This document shows, one piece after another, positions 11,614 through 23,837 of a stretch of DNA of 64,000 nt. The notes beneath the pieces are model-generated. The model was not told the origin of the DNA. It saw nothing but the letters and a program-made list of their open reading frames with translations, and did not search any database. The stretch is from the NCBI GenBank assembly GCA_002189035.1, contig CM007989.1, positions 6,739,501 through 6,803,500 on the forward strand, in the 5' to 3' direction. Numbering within the stretch: the stretch's first letter is position 1; every line of letters begins with the position of its first letter. Source of the DNA: Utricularia gibba (lineage: Eukaryota; Streptophyta; Magnoliopsida; Lamiales; Lentibulariaceae). The position numbers were made by a program, and so were the translations under genes.

Positions 11614-11938
11614 ATGGAGAGAAAGCAGCAGCGATCGCAGGTAGTGTTATCGCACAAGCTATTCCTTTTGGAGCAAATTGATGTTCACGATATAGAGGAA
11701 GTTCGCCTTCGAGATTTGGCTTTGGATTGATTGCATCTGCGACAATGGTGCGGTGCTTTTTCTACATTTCGGATCAAGACTTCTCTTTAATTTTTGGAAT
11801 CCGGTTGTCGCTCTTGTGTTACAGATATGGCGCCGTCATGCGAAACCTTGTTGGCGAACAAGCTCGATTTGGATCAGAAGGCGCTTGATGAAATGCGGGC
11901 GAAGATACGCCGAGTGGAGGAATCTTGAGGAGCAATGA
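11614..11938 (+). pseudogene. RPN7: truncated relic of 26S proteasome subunit RPN7
   Basis: The ATG at 11614 opens a frame reading QVVLSHKLFLLEQIDVHDIE then EVRLRD, which matches the N-terminus of plant RPN7 (HLVLAHKLFLL...DIEKVRLK). A stop follows at about 11729; dropping one base gives a segment ending CDN. A likely 77-base intron (11748-11824) follows, then MAPSCETLLANKLDLDQKAL and DEMRAKI, matching the MAPLYETLVAN...MRSKIEEELKKLDEK region. The frame shifts again and RNLEEQ appears in another frame before a stop at about 11938. The remaining 300 or so residues of RPN7 are absent before the next gene. RPN7 is a lid subunit of the 19S proteasome particle. Two frame breaks plus a missing C-terminus make this a relic rather than a working gene. 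Confidence 0.78.
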
Positions 11939-12499
11939 GCCAACGGTTGGTACGGATCAATATCCTTTATATTATTTATATTTAATATATCTGTATGTGC
12001 TTAAATCGGGAATTTTTCATGAACTATATATAGATAAAAAAAAAAGGGAGATGGATTTTTATTTTTGGATTTTTAATTGAAAAGGAATTTTAAAATATTA
12101 CAAAATAGGTAAGATTTTTAAGCATTCCTTTCGTGGACAAAGTTCAATACCAAGAAGGCAAGAAGAAATGGCATGGTGGAAGATTTTTGTATTTTGTTTT
12201 TTTGGAAAAGAATATATTTTTTAAAAACTAATATATCATCATAAACGTAATCATTGGCTTGAGTTGAATTAACAAGAATCATCACCAGAATTCAGCAGCC
12301 ACAAAGCATGAGTCATATGGAAGATTCTCAACTTATCTCCATCTTTAAGCACTTGGGTATTCTCACTCACGCCGTTCTCGGGCTTGTGCACTGTCGCCGT
12401 GGGCTCCGCTACTTCTGTGGTGAATAGTGATTTCGTGGTGAAGGGTCACTCTGCCATTCAACATCGTTTCTCTGGAATCTTGAAGCGGCTGAGGCAAGC
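11939..12499. other. intergenic region
   Basis: AT-rich to about 12250, then more balanced DNA that should contain the promoter and leader of the ABC1-type kinase gene. No remaining RPN7 exon was found here by eye. Confidence 0.5.
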
Positions 12500-15244
12500 A
12501 TGCTTCCTCTGGATTTCGAACAGCTTCAGGAAAAGATTTCCACAAGTTTCGGGCCATGGCAGCGTTCCTTTCGCTTCTGGGTTCGAGTTGTGGATATCTA
12601 TTCGGGATACAAGGTGCGACTTTTGTGGGAGATTCCTGAACTAAGGAAAAGGACAAAGAAAGTTTCAATCTTCGGTGATTTTTGTTGTTTAGGTGTTTCA
12701 ACTCAGAGTCAATTTTGAAAAAGATGTTGAGAAAAGGAACGCAATGTGGGAGAAGCAGCATGAACTTGCTGCCGATAAGATTTATAATATGTGCAGCGAC
12801 TTAGGCGGGTTCTTCTTGAAGGTATTGTTTCTTGTATACTTCATAGGTAACTCCATTATTTTAGCTGCATGCGTGATTGAAGGTGATGGTGGATACTTTT
12901 GTCTTCTTGGTTCATTAAATTCTGTTCAGAGAATTAGTAACATTGGGTTCTGGTATGTAGGTGGCGCAAGTCATTGGTAAGCCAGATTTGGCTCCAGCTG
13001 CTTGGGTAAGAAGGTTGGTCACATTGTGTGATCAGGCTCCAGCCACACCATTTCCCATTGCAAAGGAGGTGCTGGAGAAGGAATTGGGCCGGAGTGTCGA
13101 TGAAATTTTTGAAAGATTTGATGTTATTCCTCTAGGTTCAGCTTCAATTGCACAGGTAGCATTCCGTAAATTAATTTTTCAACAGGAATTTCTCTCTGTT
13201 CTGTCATGTTGCTGTGAGCACCTGCCCTTTTTAAGTTCCCTGCAATTGTTTTCCTACATCTTATTTAAGTATATACCTTTATATGTAAATAGGTGCATAG
13301 AGCTCGACTAAAAGGTGGTAAGAACGACGTTGTTGTGAAGGTAGTGGAACTTCTCCTTTGAATAAATGGTCATTACTTTTGCTTCAAGTTTGAATCTATA
13401 TTATCGTAGATTCAACACCCCGGAGTTCAAGATCTGATGATGACTGATATCCGCAACTTGCAAGCTTTTGCCTTGTACATGCAGAAGACAGATATAAAGT
13501 TTGATCTGTATTCTGTCACAAAGGAAATGGAGAAACAGGTAACCGAACTTGTTTACGGTCAGTTAGCATGTCTTGCTTGTTTTTATGCCTTCATTTTGCT
13601 TGTTGCCCCGTTTATAGGTTATGCCATCTATTGTACTCATGAGTGATTCTTGTCTTATTTTGCCTCCTAAGATTGGGTATGAATTCAATTTCTTGAGGGA
13701 AGCTGATGCAATGGACAAAATTCGTCGTTTCTTGTATGAAAATAACAAGAAGTCTCCGGTTATTGTTCCAAGGCCAATACCCAACTTAGTCACAAGGTAT
13801 TCTTGCTTTTATGTTGTGAGGACTAAAATATTATTCTGGGACAAGATTGATAGAGCTGAGTCCAGCATGTTCTGGAAACCTCTAGTATCTAACATATGTT
13901 AGCATTGTGGCTTCTTTCTCAGTTATTTTTCAGTTTTGTTCAATTCTGAAGTGTTCATGCACATTTATTCCCATTTCCAGGAAAGTTTTGGTTATGGAGT
14001 ACATTGACGGAATACCAATTATGACGCTTGGTGATGAGATGGCAAAAAGAGGCATAAACCCTACTGGTAAAGTAGCAGCAATGGCAAAAGAGTAAGCCCT
14101 GAATCACAGTTTACTTGTCCATAAATTTCAAAATATACACATTTTCTCTTCCTGTTTTTTTTTTTTTCTTTCTGAAGCATATCATCTTATCTACAGGAGC
14201 ATCCTTAGAAGTTTGACACTTGCGTATGGGCAAATGATTCTGAAGAGTGGTTTCTTTCATGCAGATCCTCATCCAGGAAATATTTTGATTTGTCGAGGTT
14301 CGGAGGCAAGTTTATTCCTAATGCAATCTTCCATTTTCAAAGACGTTGAGAACATTCATCATTTCATGATTCTTTGAGCACTAAGCGCCCCCTGCATCTG
14401 AATATTTAGGTTGCATTGCTCGACTATGGTCAAGTGAAGGATCTTCCCGAAGATCTGAGGCTGGGATTTGCTAGGCTTGTGATTGCAATCGCGGATAATG
14501 ATCCAATAAAGGCAGCAGAGAGCTACAGGTTCTTGCATCTTCTCGTTCACCTATTCACAGCATGAGTTTTTTTATAAGCCAATCTGAACTCTTGCCCAAG
14601 CCCCCATATCTGAAATTTGGTTCTCGGAATTAGGCAGCTGGGTATCGAAACCTTGAGTAAATGTGAGGATGAGCAGCAGGAATTGCTTAGATTGGCAGCA
14701 ACAATGTTTGATACGATGCTCCCACCGGGGGTCACAATGTTGCAGCCTTTTTCGGAGGAGTCCTCAATCAAGAAAATAGCCGTTCAGGTATCCTTTTTTC
14801 CCTTCTTTTGGGTCTCACTATACACTAAATGGTGATCTGTTCGATCTTTGATATAGACATCATCTTTGCCTCTATTGACATGGTTGAAGATCTCCCCTTT
14901 GATACTCTATTTGCACTCACACACGAAGTGCTGACCAGCTTCATATGATACCATCTCAACAGTCTTTCCCTGAAGAACTCTTTTCAATTCTCCGAACGGT
15001 CCATTTGCTCCGGGGACTGAGTGCTGGCCTCGGAATAAACTATTCTTGTGCCAAGCAGTGGAGACCGTTCGCTCAAGAAGCTCTCAACCGTGCAGGGAGA
15101 CTAACAGGTGACAGTCCTCTCCTCATCCTTACAGAATTAAGTTCTTTGCCTCTTGCTGTATTGACAAAGATACCTTCAACAACAGAAGAGGAGGTTGATA
15201 AAAGTCGAAAAAGGGGGTTTTTCACAAGGATCTTCAGTAGATGA
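12500..15244 (+). CDS. ABC1/UbiB-family atypical kinase, ADCK1-like
   Basis: Eleven exons: 12500-12613, 12693-12821, 12961-13155, 13293-13340, 13410-13538, 13672-13796, 13981-14091, 14197-14305, 14410-14528, 14634-14787 and 14963-15244, all in phase, giving about 504 aa. ABC1 (aarF) kinases are linked to quinone and lipid metabolism in mitochondria or plastids; this one resembles the group usually named 'aarF domain-containing kinase 1'. Motifs: DIYSGYKVFQLRVNFEKD at the N-terminus; a degenerate KxGQ element reading FLKVAQVIG (about residue 81); the Ala-rich loop as PLGSASIAQVHRA (about 141); VVVKIQHPG with the presumed ATP-site lysine (162); HADPHPGN (305-312); and LLDYGQ replacing DFG (325). 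The eighth intron begins GC (GAG then GCAAGT), which fits the plant GC-AG donor consensus. No clear transit peptide is seen. Confidence 0.93.
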
Positions 15245-15464
15245 ACTCCTCAATGCCCACAAAGAGAAACAAGACACTAGCAATCTCCACCATTGTTTGT
15301 CTCCTCTCCTCTCTTTGTTTTCTTTTCTGTCATTGAAATACACTTAAGAAAATTCATGCTGCATTCTTTGTGGGATTGTACTTTTACAACAGTTGTGAGT
15401 TTACCACTTGGCAATAAAATATGCTATACTCGATTTTCGCATGCACCATGCGCAACCTGTGTCT

Positions 15465-17583
15465 TTATAGCTTTGCCAGAGAAGCTGAACGTGCGAGAAC
15501 CATCAGTTGCCTCCGCAGGATCTTCCCCGCCGGCGTCTTAGGAATCACATCGATGAACGCCACCCGACGAATCTTCTTATGCGGCGAAACCTTTCCCACA
15601 AAACCGATCAATTTCCAACTGCTGATCCCCATCCAAAAGGTATCTGTTTAGCTGTAGAAGAGTACCTGTTTGGCTATAGAATCCATTACTTGAGCTGCAG
15701 AGACATCCCCGCCGGGCTTCCTCACAATGTAGGCCATGGGTATTTCACCCGCATCCTCATCCGGGTACCTGTAAGGGACCCACAGAGGTAAGTTACTTAG
15801 GCACCACCACCCTACTCCATTTGTGACGGAGGAGGACGCCGGGATCTTACGGGACGACGGCCGCATCCGCCACGCCGGGAATGGATTGGAGCAAGTGCTC
15901 GAGCTCAGCCGGAGGAACCTGCAAATCGGATCAACGATGCAGCATGCTGATGAACAGTAAGACAACCCGTACGAGTAAGCGAACCTGATAGCCTTTGTAT
16001 TTGATCAGCTCCTTCAACCGGTCGACGACGAACAGATACCCCTCGGGGTCGAAGTAGCAGAGGTCTCCGGTCCTCAGCCACCCTTCTGAATCCAGGCTCG
16101 CTTCTGTTGAGGGTGCGGCGGTGAACTTGTACGTTCTACCGGTAAACAAAAATGATGATAGCAGGAAAAAAAAGTGCTGGACCTGTCGCGGTTTCATCCC
16201 CCGCATAGCCTCTCATCACGTTGGGCCCCCGTAGCCACAGCTCGCCGCGCTGTCCCGGCGGCAGGCTGTTCCCCGTCGCCGGATCGACTATCTTGGCTTC
16301 CATGTTCTCCGATAGCCGCCCCGCCGCCCCGTGCCGTCCCGCCTCCTCCAGCTTCACCGTCCGCGTCGCCGCCGCCGTGGTCTCCGTCAGGCCATATCCC
16401 TGTATCTATCTAATCGTTACTACGGAATAACCTACAAACTTTGACTTTCGCAGATTAATTAATTAAGTTGGTGTACAATATTATATTTTAAGATTCTTTT
16501 AATCAAAATTTGTTAATGAGAAATAAAAATTAATTTTATAATAATGTTAAAATTAGCGAGTAAAACCTGATAGATGACGACATGGGGGAATCGTCTAGTG
16601 AACTGGTCGTGAACCTCTTTGCCGAGGGGAGCTCCGCCGCATCCGAGACTGCGTAATGAGCGGAGGTCATACTTTTCCGTCAACTCCGATTTGGCAAGGG
16701 CCACCACAAGAGGCGGGGTCACCGGAATATACGTCACGCTGTGGCGCTCCACCGCCTCCAACATTTTCAGGAAATCGAATTTCTCCATCACAACCAGGCT
16801 ATCTCCGAGAGCCGCCGCCGCCAACAATACCAAGAACCCGTACACGTGGAAAATCGGCAGCGTGAAAAGCGACACCTGGCGGCTGGCCGCATCTGGGCGT
16901 TCCTGATTTATCAGGCTTCGGCTTCGGCACTCCGTCGCAACCACCGCGATCAAATTGCGGTGCGTTATAACGGCGCCTTTCACCTTTCCGGTGGTTCCAG
17001 AGGAGTAAAGAATCGCCGCGACGTCGTTTTGTTCGACTTGGGCGACAGTTTCACGGCCCGAGGCAGGGAGACTAAGCCACGATCGAAATTCCGGTGAATC
17101 GAGGAGGATGGTCGGTGTACCGGAGGGGAGGTTTTTCAAGGTTTCAGCCACAGCGAAGGCGACGGCGGGCTTACAAATCCGAATCTGGTGAGCGATTTCG
17201 GACGGGGAAGACAACGGATTGGAGGGAGAAACGATGACCCCGAGAGAGAGGAGCGCGAAGTAGAGCACGGGGACTTCGAAGGACGGAGGCGAGACGATGA
17301 ACGCAACGTCGTTTTTGGAGAGGACGCGACTCAGTACAGAGGAGAGCGAATCCACCCCACGGAAGAAATCGCGGAAAGAGAAGCCGTCGCCGGATGCAGC
17401 GTCGATGAGGAAAGGGCAAACAGGTGAAAAGCTACGGTGATGCGACACAATGAAGTCAACGACCGAGAGCCGCCGCGAAATAGGCGGCAGGGGGACGCCG
17501 GGGCGGAGCGGGAAGTATCTTCCGCTCAGAGGGCAGTAACCGTTTCTCGGGTCAACGGAGGATCGCGTTCCCTCTTCTGCCAT
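15465..17583 (-). CDS. 4-coumarate:CoA ligase-like acyl-activating enzyme, peroxisomal
   Basis: Six minus-strand exons: 16567-17583, 16183-16399, 15985-16103, 15851-15918, 15666-15768 and 15465-15590, giving 549 aa, normal for the family. Members form acyl-adenylates and then acyl-CoA thioesters. The AMP-binding signature [10 protein letters not shown] is at residues 194-203, followed by [47 protein letters not shown] and the catalytic lysine region [11 protein letters not shown]. The C-terminus is Ala-Lys-Leu, a peroxisomal targeting signal type 1. This points to the peroxisomal 4CL-like group, whose characterised members activate jasmonate precursors or other carboxylic acids, rather than cytosolic lignin-type 4CL. 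The substrate cannot be read from sequence. It is convergent with the ABC1 kinase gene, with only 220 bases between the stop codons. Confidence 0.94.
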
Positions 17584-20500
17584 AGATTCAATGCAATGCA
17601 AGGGCGTCCACATCACACCTAGAGACCAATTTATAATAAAAATAAATAAATAAATACCAGAGAGGCACAGACGACGTCGTATGGTCACCCAAAGAAAAAT
17701 AAAATCAGAGAAGAGGAATCCCATTCAAAAGGAAGTTGGCGGTCGCCTCTTTGGCGGGTTTCAGTGTTCACACTCGGGCAGCGTTCCCATTAGAGTTGGG
17801 CACGGGTACAATTCAGCAACAAGTTACACGTGTAACCCCATGGATTCAATATAAAAAATTATGATTAGATAAATATGAATCAATGAACTTGACGGGGCTG
17901 TGCTATGCATAAGCTGACGGAGGGGAGGATTTGGCAAGTATCGCAAGTAAGTGGGTAAAAGGGACTGGGATATATTTGGGAAGAAAATCGATCCGGATGA
18001 AATTGACTGAAAAAAGATCTTAGAAGAATTCTGGCAATCTGTCACTAAACGATAGTTCGATGAGTGTCAAACTTGAACTGCGGCTATCATTTTAACAGTC
18101 TTAAAAGTAATCAAATTACAGAAATATCAATACTTAAAAAATTTAAAATTCAATTAGATCAATCTCTTCTATAAATATAAGTAAATTCGAAGAATAAAAT
18201 GTTAAACTCTCTAGATCCCTCTTGTAAACCTTCCTCCTCTCTTTCTCTAGTGAAATCAATTTTCCAATGAATTTCGCCAATTTTATGATTTTTTCATTTC
18301 GGTATTTTTCACATAAAAATCTCTATCTATTTTTGTTTTTATCGTACATACACTGTACCACAAACCCCAAATCATGCAAACCTGATCTGAATAAATTGGT
18401 TTTACCACTTGAGAATCAATAGCCTTCCACAAACTGATTTTCTACCACAATAGTATTAATATACTAGATTCATTCCGAGTCATAAGTTGACTCGAATAAT
18501 TACACAACTCAGTCGAGTTCAGCCCTAGGCGTGCATTATAAATCCATCCTATATTCATTTTTTAGGATTACACATAACGTGTCCAACCATTATCAGACCG
18601 GCAGATATACCAATTGACTAATATGAATGGTCGCATCTAGTTCCCACCTTCATAAAAATACATCAATAAATAAATAACAAAAATCACACGTGGGGCAGCA
18701 GTGGGCACCTCCAACCTACCTACGTGTGAGAACGAAGCAGCGCAGCAGATGGTGTTGTATTACACAACTAACTGTCGTGGGCTTAGGGGAAAAAAAAAAC
18801 ACAAGGAGTTGTCGCAGTCGCGGTATTTAAAGAAACCCTCCCCCCGTAACTGCAAATGATAAGGCGCATGGTCCCGAAGTGGGTGCCCTGCAGTCACGAC
18901 TGGTGACCCGATCCATCCGTCGCACCGCCCGCTGCTGCCCGCCGGTCGACCGGACCACCCCGAGGAGGCCAATTCCGTCATTTCCTCTATTTCATATTAT
19001 TAAAAATGAGTATATAAATGGACTGCATTTGAAGAGTAGAATTGCGGGCACGTAGGTAGCGATTATAGGGATGATAATTTAGTAAATATTGAATGTGTTT
19101 TGTACATGAATAATTTTTACTTGAGATAAAATGGGATATATTTAAAATAAGATATATAACAGTATAATTTTATCATAACATTTCTCATCTAATTATTTTA
19201 TTGCATATTCATAGTATAAATTATTTAGAATATAATTTATTTCAACTATCAAAAATCATGTTTTTTTTTTCTATTTAATTATACATTTTATAATTTCTAC
19301 CAAACACACTCATTGTTTATATAAAATACTTTCGTATAAAATCAACATCTAACTAATCTCATTTAGTTTTTGAATAATAAAAGAATAATTATGTCTAATG
19401 TTCAAGTCATGGAAGATAAAAAAGTATACAAAAAAATATAAATTTGGTAATTAATTATATTCGATATGTAAGATTTGGGAAATTGATTTTACCAACATAG
19501 ACGAAATATCAAATTTATATTTAAAAAATTGGGGATGTAATATTATTGAGATTAATTTGTGGGATAATGGGTTTAGATTTTTTTTCTATAACTTTTTGGT
19601 TGGTAAATAAAAATTAAGATGAAATTAGAATTATTTTTAAAATATCATATATAATATATATCTTTCAGTAAAATATATTAATATTACAAGTAAAAAAGGT
19701 GAAATCTATATATAACAGGTAACTGCAACACACTAATATATGGGAAAAGAAAAGAAAATGAAAGTTGTGCATTTTAGTGGCTTTAGAGTTGTAAAAGCAA
19801 CTTTTAAGCATTTTTTATTTTTTGGAGGGGAGGATCATGATGAATATAATGCACTTAGTTAAGTAAATATTCTCTTTCTTTAATGATTGCGCTTTAAATA
19901 AATAAATGACACGCTAATGATGATTAGTGGAGGAAGTAAATGCATTATGATTATGGTGTCTCGCAACCAATTACCTTAATGCCCTCTTTGTCTTGTTTCT
20001 AAATGATGACCAGGGGCATCCCCTTTTTATATTATTTAATGTATAAATTGACTAGCTTTTTATAAATTACAAAATATTTCTCTTTTTTTCCTTTCTAAAA
20101 TATTAGATTTCACGTACGGTCATGCCTGAACCCTTAATTAAAACACTTTTAATATAAAAACTGTAAATAACAAAAAACAGAAAAAAAAAAAGCTTTGTCC
20201 CCATCCTTGTGTCTGCCACCATTTTGGGAACCAGATGGAACTGCCGGTCCGATGGGCTTAAACCGTGAACCGGCCGAAGAAAAGAAAACGGTTCGATTAA
20301 AGCATAACCAATCAAAAGCCATGAAAAACACCGATTTTTATAGTATTTTAGGTTGTCCATTTCTATCATAATTTTCAACTCGTTAGACATTCCTCGCCAT
20401 GTCTGAATAAATAACGCAAATTATGTTGTTATTTTGTGTTATAAAATCAGCATTATTAGTGAGTAAATTGTTATTCTTAAACATGAATTAGAATTAAATT

Positions 20501-21611
20501 TAACGCTCAAAAAATACATAAACCTAGTAACTATCATTGTAATAGACTTTTTGTGATCGATTTCGATTCTATTATGGTCTTGTTTTATTTTTCAACTTTT
20601 GCATTATATTACATAGAATGCAATCACCTTTAAGATTTTCTAAATAAATTTAATTTCAAATTGGAAAATTATATTATAGATTTTAATATATTAAATTATA
20701 TATTGTAAACTTTAATAGATTAATTTATTGCATAATTTAATATGATAATATAAATGTCTTTTTGAAATTTATTGAAAATGAATAGTATAATAGTTTAGTT
20801 AATTTTTATTCAATCATTAAAATAAGATTTAAGAAATTCAATTATTTCAAAGTTAATCGTATCATCTGAATCCCTAATTTTTTTAGATGGATTTAAATTT
20901 ATAAATTTTATTTATACATGAATTTTTTTAAATTGAATTTATATAAATAGATTTTAATTGTTTAAGAACAGATCTTCCCTCCAGTTTTACTGACCATTTT
21001 GTATATTCACGGTTTAATATCGATTTTTAAATGGTTTTTTATTGTCTTATTCACGATATTATTTATATATATTTAATATTTTCGATTTAATATTATGTCC
21101 ATGTTCAGTTTTTGATAAATTTTATTATTTTTTCATTTAATTTAATAAAGCGATTGAGCAATATGCAAATTAAATAAATTTGGGGCTCCATTGCAATTGC
21201 ATCGCTTTAAAGAGGAGGAACCTTTAAAAAGGTTTAAGAAGGCTTTTTGGTAAAATAAAATAAAGGGATAATAAATAATAACGACGAGGCCTCAACTCAA
21301 ACCATCCATCCCACTCGACATATACATACAAAATATCGCTGTATCTATATCCGTACATTTTTAAAATTGCTATTAGACCCCAAAACTAACGTAAATTGCA
21401 TAATCGTCCCACTCTAAGCTGCTGTTATCTTTCTGTAGATAGCAGATACTGAACGCTGTGCAGTAAAAGCAGGGAAGCCTAGCGCTCTGCCTCTCACTGT
21501 GGACTGTCTTTGTTCGTCTGCAGAACGGCATATCTCTCTGCTCGTACTTGCCTTTCCCATCACCCAAAGTCGTCTCACTTTTCTTTCTTCCTTGAAAGAA
21601 AAAAGAAGCGG
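17584..21611. other. large AT-rich intergenic region
   Basis: About 4 kb with no supported gene. The first few hundred bases should be the promoter of the 4CL-like gene. A GC-rich island at about 18880-18970 has short open frames that match nothing I know. From 19000 to 21300 the DNA is strongly AT-rich with many homopolymer runs. The last 200 bases before 21612 should hold the dehydrogenase promoter and leader. Confidence 0.5.
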
Positions 21612-23837
21612 ATGGAAATGGTCAAGTACCTGATCGGCACCGCCGGTCCGAGCGGATACGGGTCGAAATCGACGGCGGAGGAAGTCACGGAAATGTGCCC
21701 CGATCTCCGGGACATCACCGCCGTCATCACAGGTAAGGGTAACTCTCCCAAAAGCGGGACTAATCCAGTCCGGGTGTGACGGGGTGTTGAAATTCCGGGC
21801 AGGGGCGACGTCGGGGATCGGGGCGGAGACGGCCCGCGTGCTGGCGAAGCGCGGCGCGAGGCTGGTGTTCCCGGCGAGGAATCTGAAGGCGGCGGAGGAT
21901 ACACGGGAGAGGATCGTGAGGGAGACGCCGGAGGCGAGGATTCACGTCCTGGTTCTGGATCTCAGCTCCCTTCAATCCGTAACAAGATTCGTACGGGATT
22001 TCAACTCTCTCAATTTGCCTCTTCATCTTCTCATGTACATCCACCCATCCCCCACAGCCCAAAACCCCCCTTTACCTTTTTTTTTTCTTTTTTTTTTTAG
22101 ATTTTAATGCCATTTTTTAAAAAAAGATTATTTTTTTATCTTACTTTTGCAGAAATAATGCAGGGAAAATCTCCTACAATCATGCTGTTTCCGAGGATGG
22201 ATTTGAGCTGACCTTTGCAACGAATTATTTAGGTATTTATTTTTATTTTTAAAATCATAGGAGTAATAAAATTAAAAAAATTCACAATTTGTGGTGAATA
22301 AACTCCTTGTTTTTAGTTGCGTGACATGTGCGCCATATTTTTATTCACTATTTTTTAAAAAAGTTGAGGAAAAAAACAAATAATTAATTACTTCCACATG
22401 GACGCCGACCGTACAATTCGGTAGGTAACTCGAGTCATCTCCGGTGCAGGGCACTTTTTACTCACCAAGTTACTGCTGAGGAAGATGGCGGAGACGGCGG
22501 AGGAGACCGGCGTCCAGGGGAGAATAGTGAACGTCACCTCCCATATCCATCGCTGGGTCTCCGGCGACATCCTCCGGCACCTCGCCGCGAATCCGAGGTT
22601 CGTTAAATTTAACAAGTAGACAGATGGGGTGGGGGATACCTTAAAAAAGAAGCATGTCCTTTGTTATGTAAGTTTTTAAAAATCATTTAATCGCATTAAT
22701 GCCACCGGCGGGGACCGCGAGGCAAGTGCGTGGGTGGGTTGAGAGTGTTCTGTATGAAGCTTGTTTGACATTTGGCATGGACCTGGAGTAATTCGTTTGT
22801 ACGGTCTACGAACATGCACCAGCCAGTACGATGGAATACGTGCCTATGCTCTTTCCAAGCTGGCTATCGTCCTCCATACAAAGGAGCTTGCTCGCAGGCT
22901 GCAGGTGATTATACTGTTTCTAGGTGTCAAATTCCGATGGGTTGAACCGGATGTGATTACTTGGGTTCTGGTTTTTTGTGTTGGAAAGTGAATTCTCTGG
23001 TTGATATTTACAGTCTGGGGTTGGATCTTGAGTTTTTACTTGCTGTCAAAATTTAGTGTAATGGGGAGGGGGAAGAAGCCACTTGAAGTGTGATCATGTC
23101 CTGATTTATTGCATGGAATAGACTGATTTGGAATGGGGGCTTGTGGTGTTAATCGTTGCCAACAAAAGGCAGCAGTTCGGGGTTTTGACTGCTGGTTAAA
23201 ACTGAGAGAGGAAGGCGCTACTGCTGCTTTTCGTGGGGTGAAAAGTGAACTGATGCCGTTCACCTCTTTTACACTTGAAAAGATTAGATTTTTATGGGTA
23301 GAATTCGATTCCCAGGAAGATCCGATCTGAACCCAGAACATTGCAGGAAACGAAGATCAATGTGACGGCGAATTGCGTCCATCCTGGAGTCGTCAGAACT
23401 CGGCTCAACAGAGAACGCGACGGGTTTCTTACAGGTACCACTCGCTGCGCTCATCTCAAATCATCTCTGGAAGAGAATGAAGCCCGCTGGTTTTCGAGCT
23501 CATTTTTATTCACCGCGCAGATCTGGCTTTCTTCCTCACATGCAAGCTCCTGAAGACGATACCTCAGGTCAGTGCAAGAGAGAATATGCTTGTACTTTTT
23601 TCTTCCCTTACTCGAATGCGCGCATGCATGTAGGCGGCTGCCACCACATGCTACGCCGCAACAAGCCCGGGGCTGGCAGACGTCACCGGAAAATACTTCG
23701 CCGACTGCAACGAGACATCCACCTCGAAAACCGGTTCCAATTTATCGGAAGCCGCAAGGCTGTGGGCTGTCTCCGAGATCATGATCTCCGGTGATTCCAA
23801 CAAAGCCGCTGGGCTAGAGAACCCGCTTGAATCATGA
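21612..23837 (+). CDS. short-chain dehydrogenase, TIC32-like
   Basis: Eight exons: 21612-21732, 21803-22034, 22153-22232, 22450-22597, 22823-22904, 23347-23434, 23521-23567 and 23634-23837; phases fit throughout and give 333 aa. It is a classical NAD(P)-dependent oxidoreductase. The cofactor motif TGATSGIG is at 40-47, NNAG at 119-122, the serine strand as VNVTSHIH, and the catalytic YxxxK as Y202-A-L-S-K206. Further family motifs are LDLSSLQSV and NCVHPGVVRTRL. Overall layout matches plant 'short-chain dehydrogenase TIC32-like' or retinol-dehydrogenase-like proteins; TIC32 is a chloroplast inner-envelope protein, but many relatives are not plastid-located. Substrate is unknown. The acceptor at 22823 was chosen because it alone joins the Rossmann and YxxxK parts in frame. 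Confidence 0.92.

Noticed and set aside
16174-17622. Several plus-strand frames rich in Pro, Arg and Ser
   Set aside because: They lie opposite the GC-rich first two exons of the 4CL-like gene and are shadows of it.
18760-18981. Minus-strand 73-codon frame in the GC island
   Set aside because: There is no known motif, no splice context and no conserved block; it is probably chance in a GC-rich patch.
21575-22062. Minus-strand frames rich in Pro and Arg opposite the dehydrogenase
   Set aside because: They are shadows of the GC-rich exons 1 and 2 of the dehydrogenase gene.
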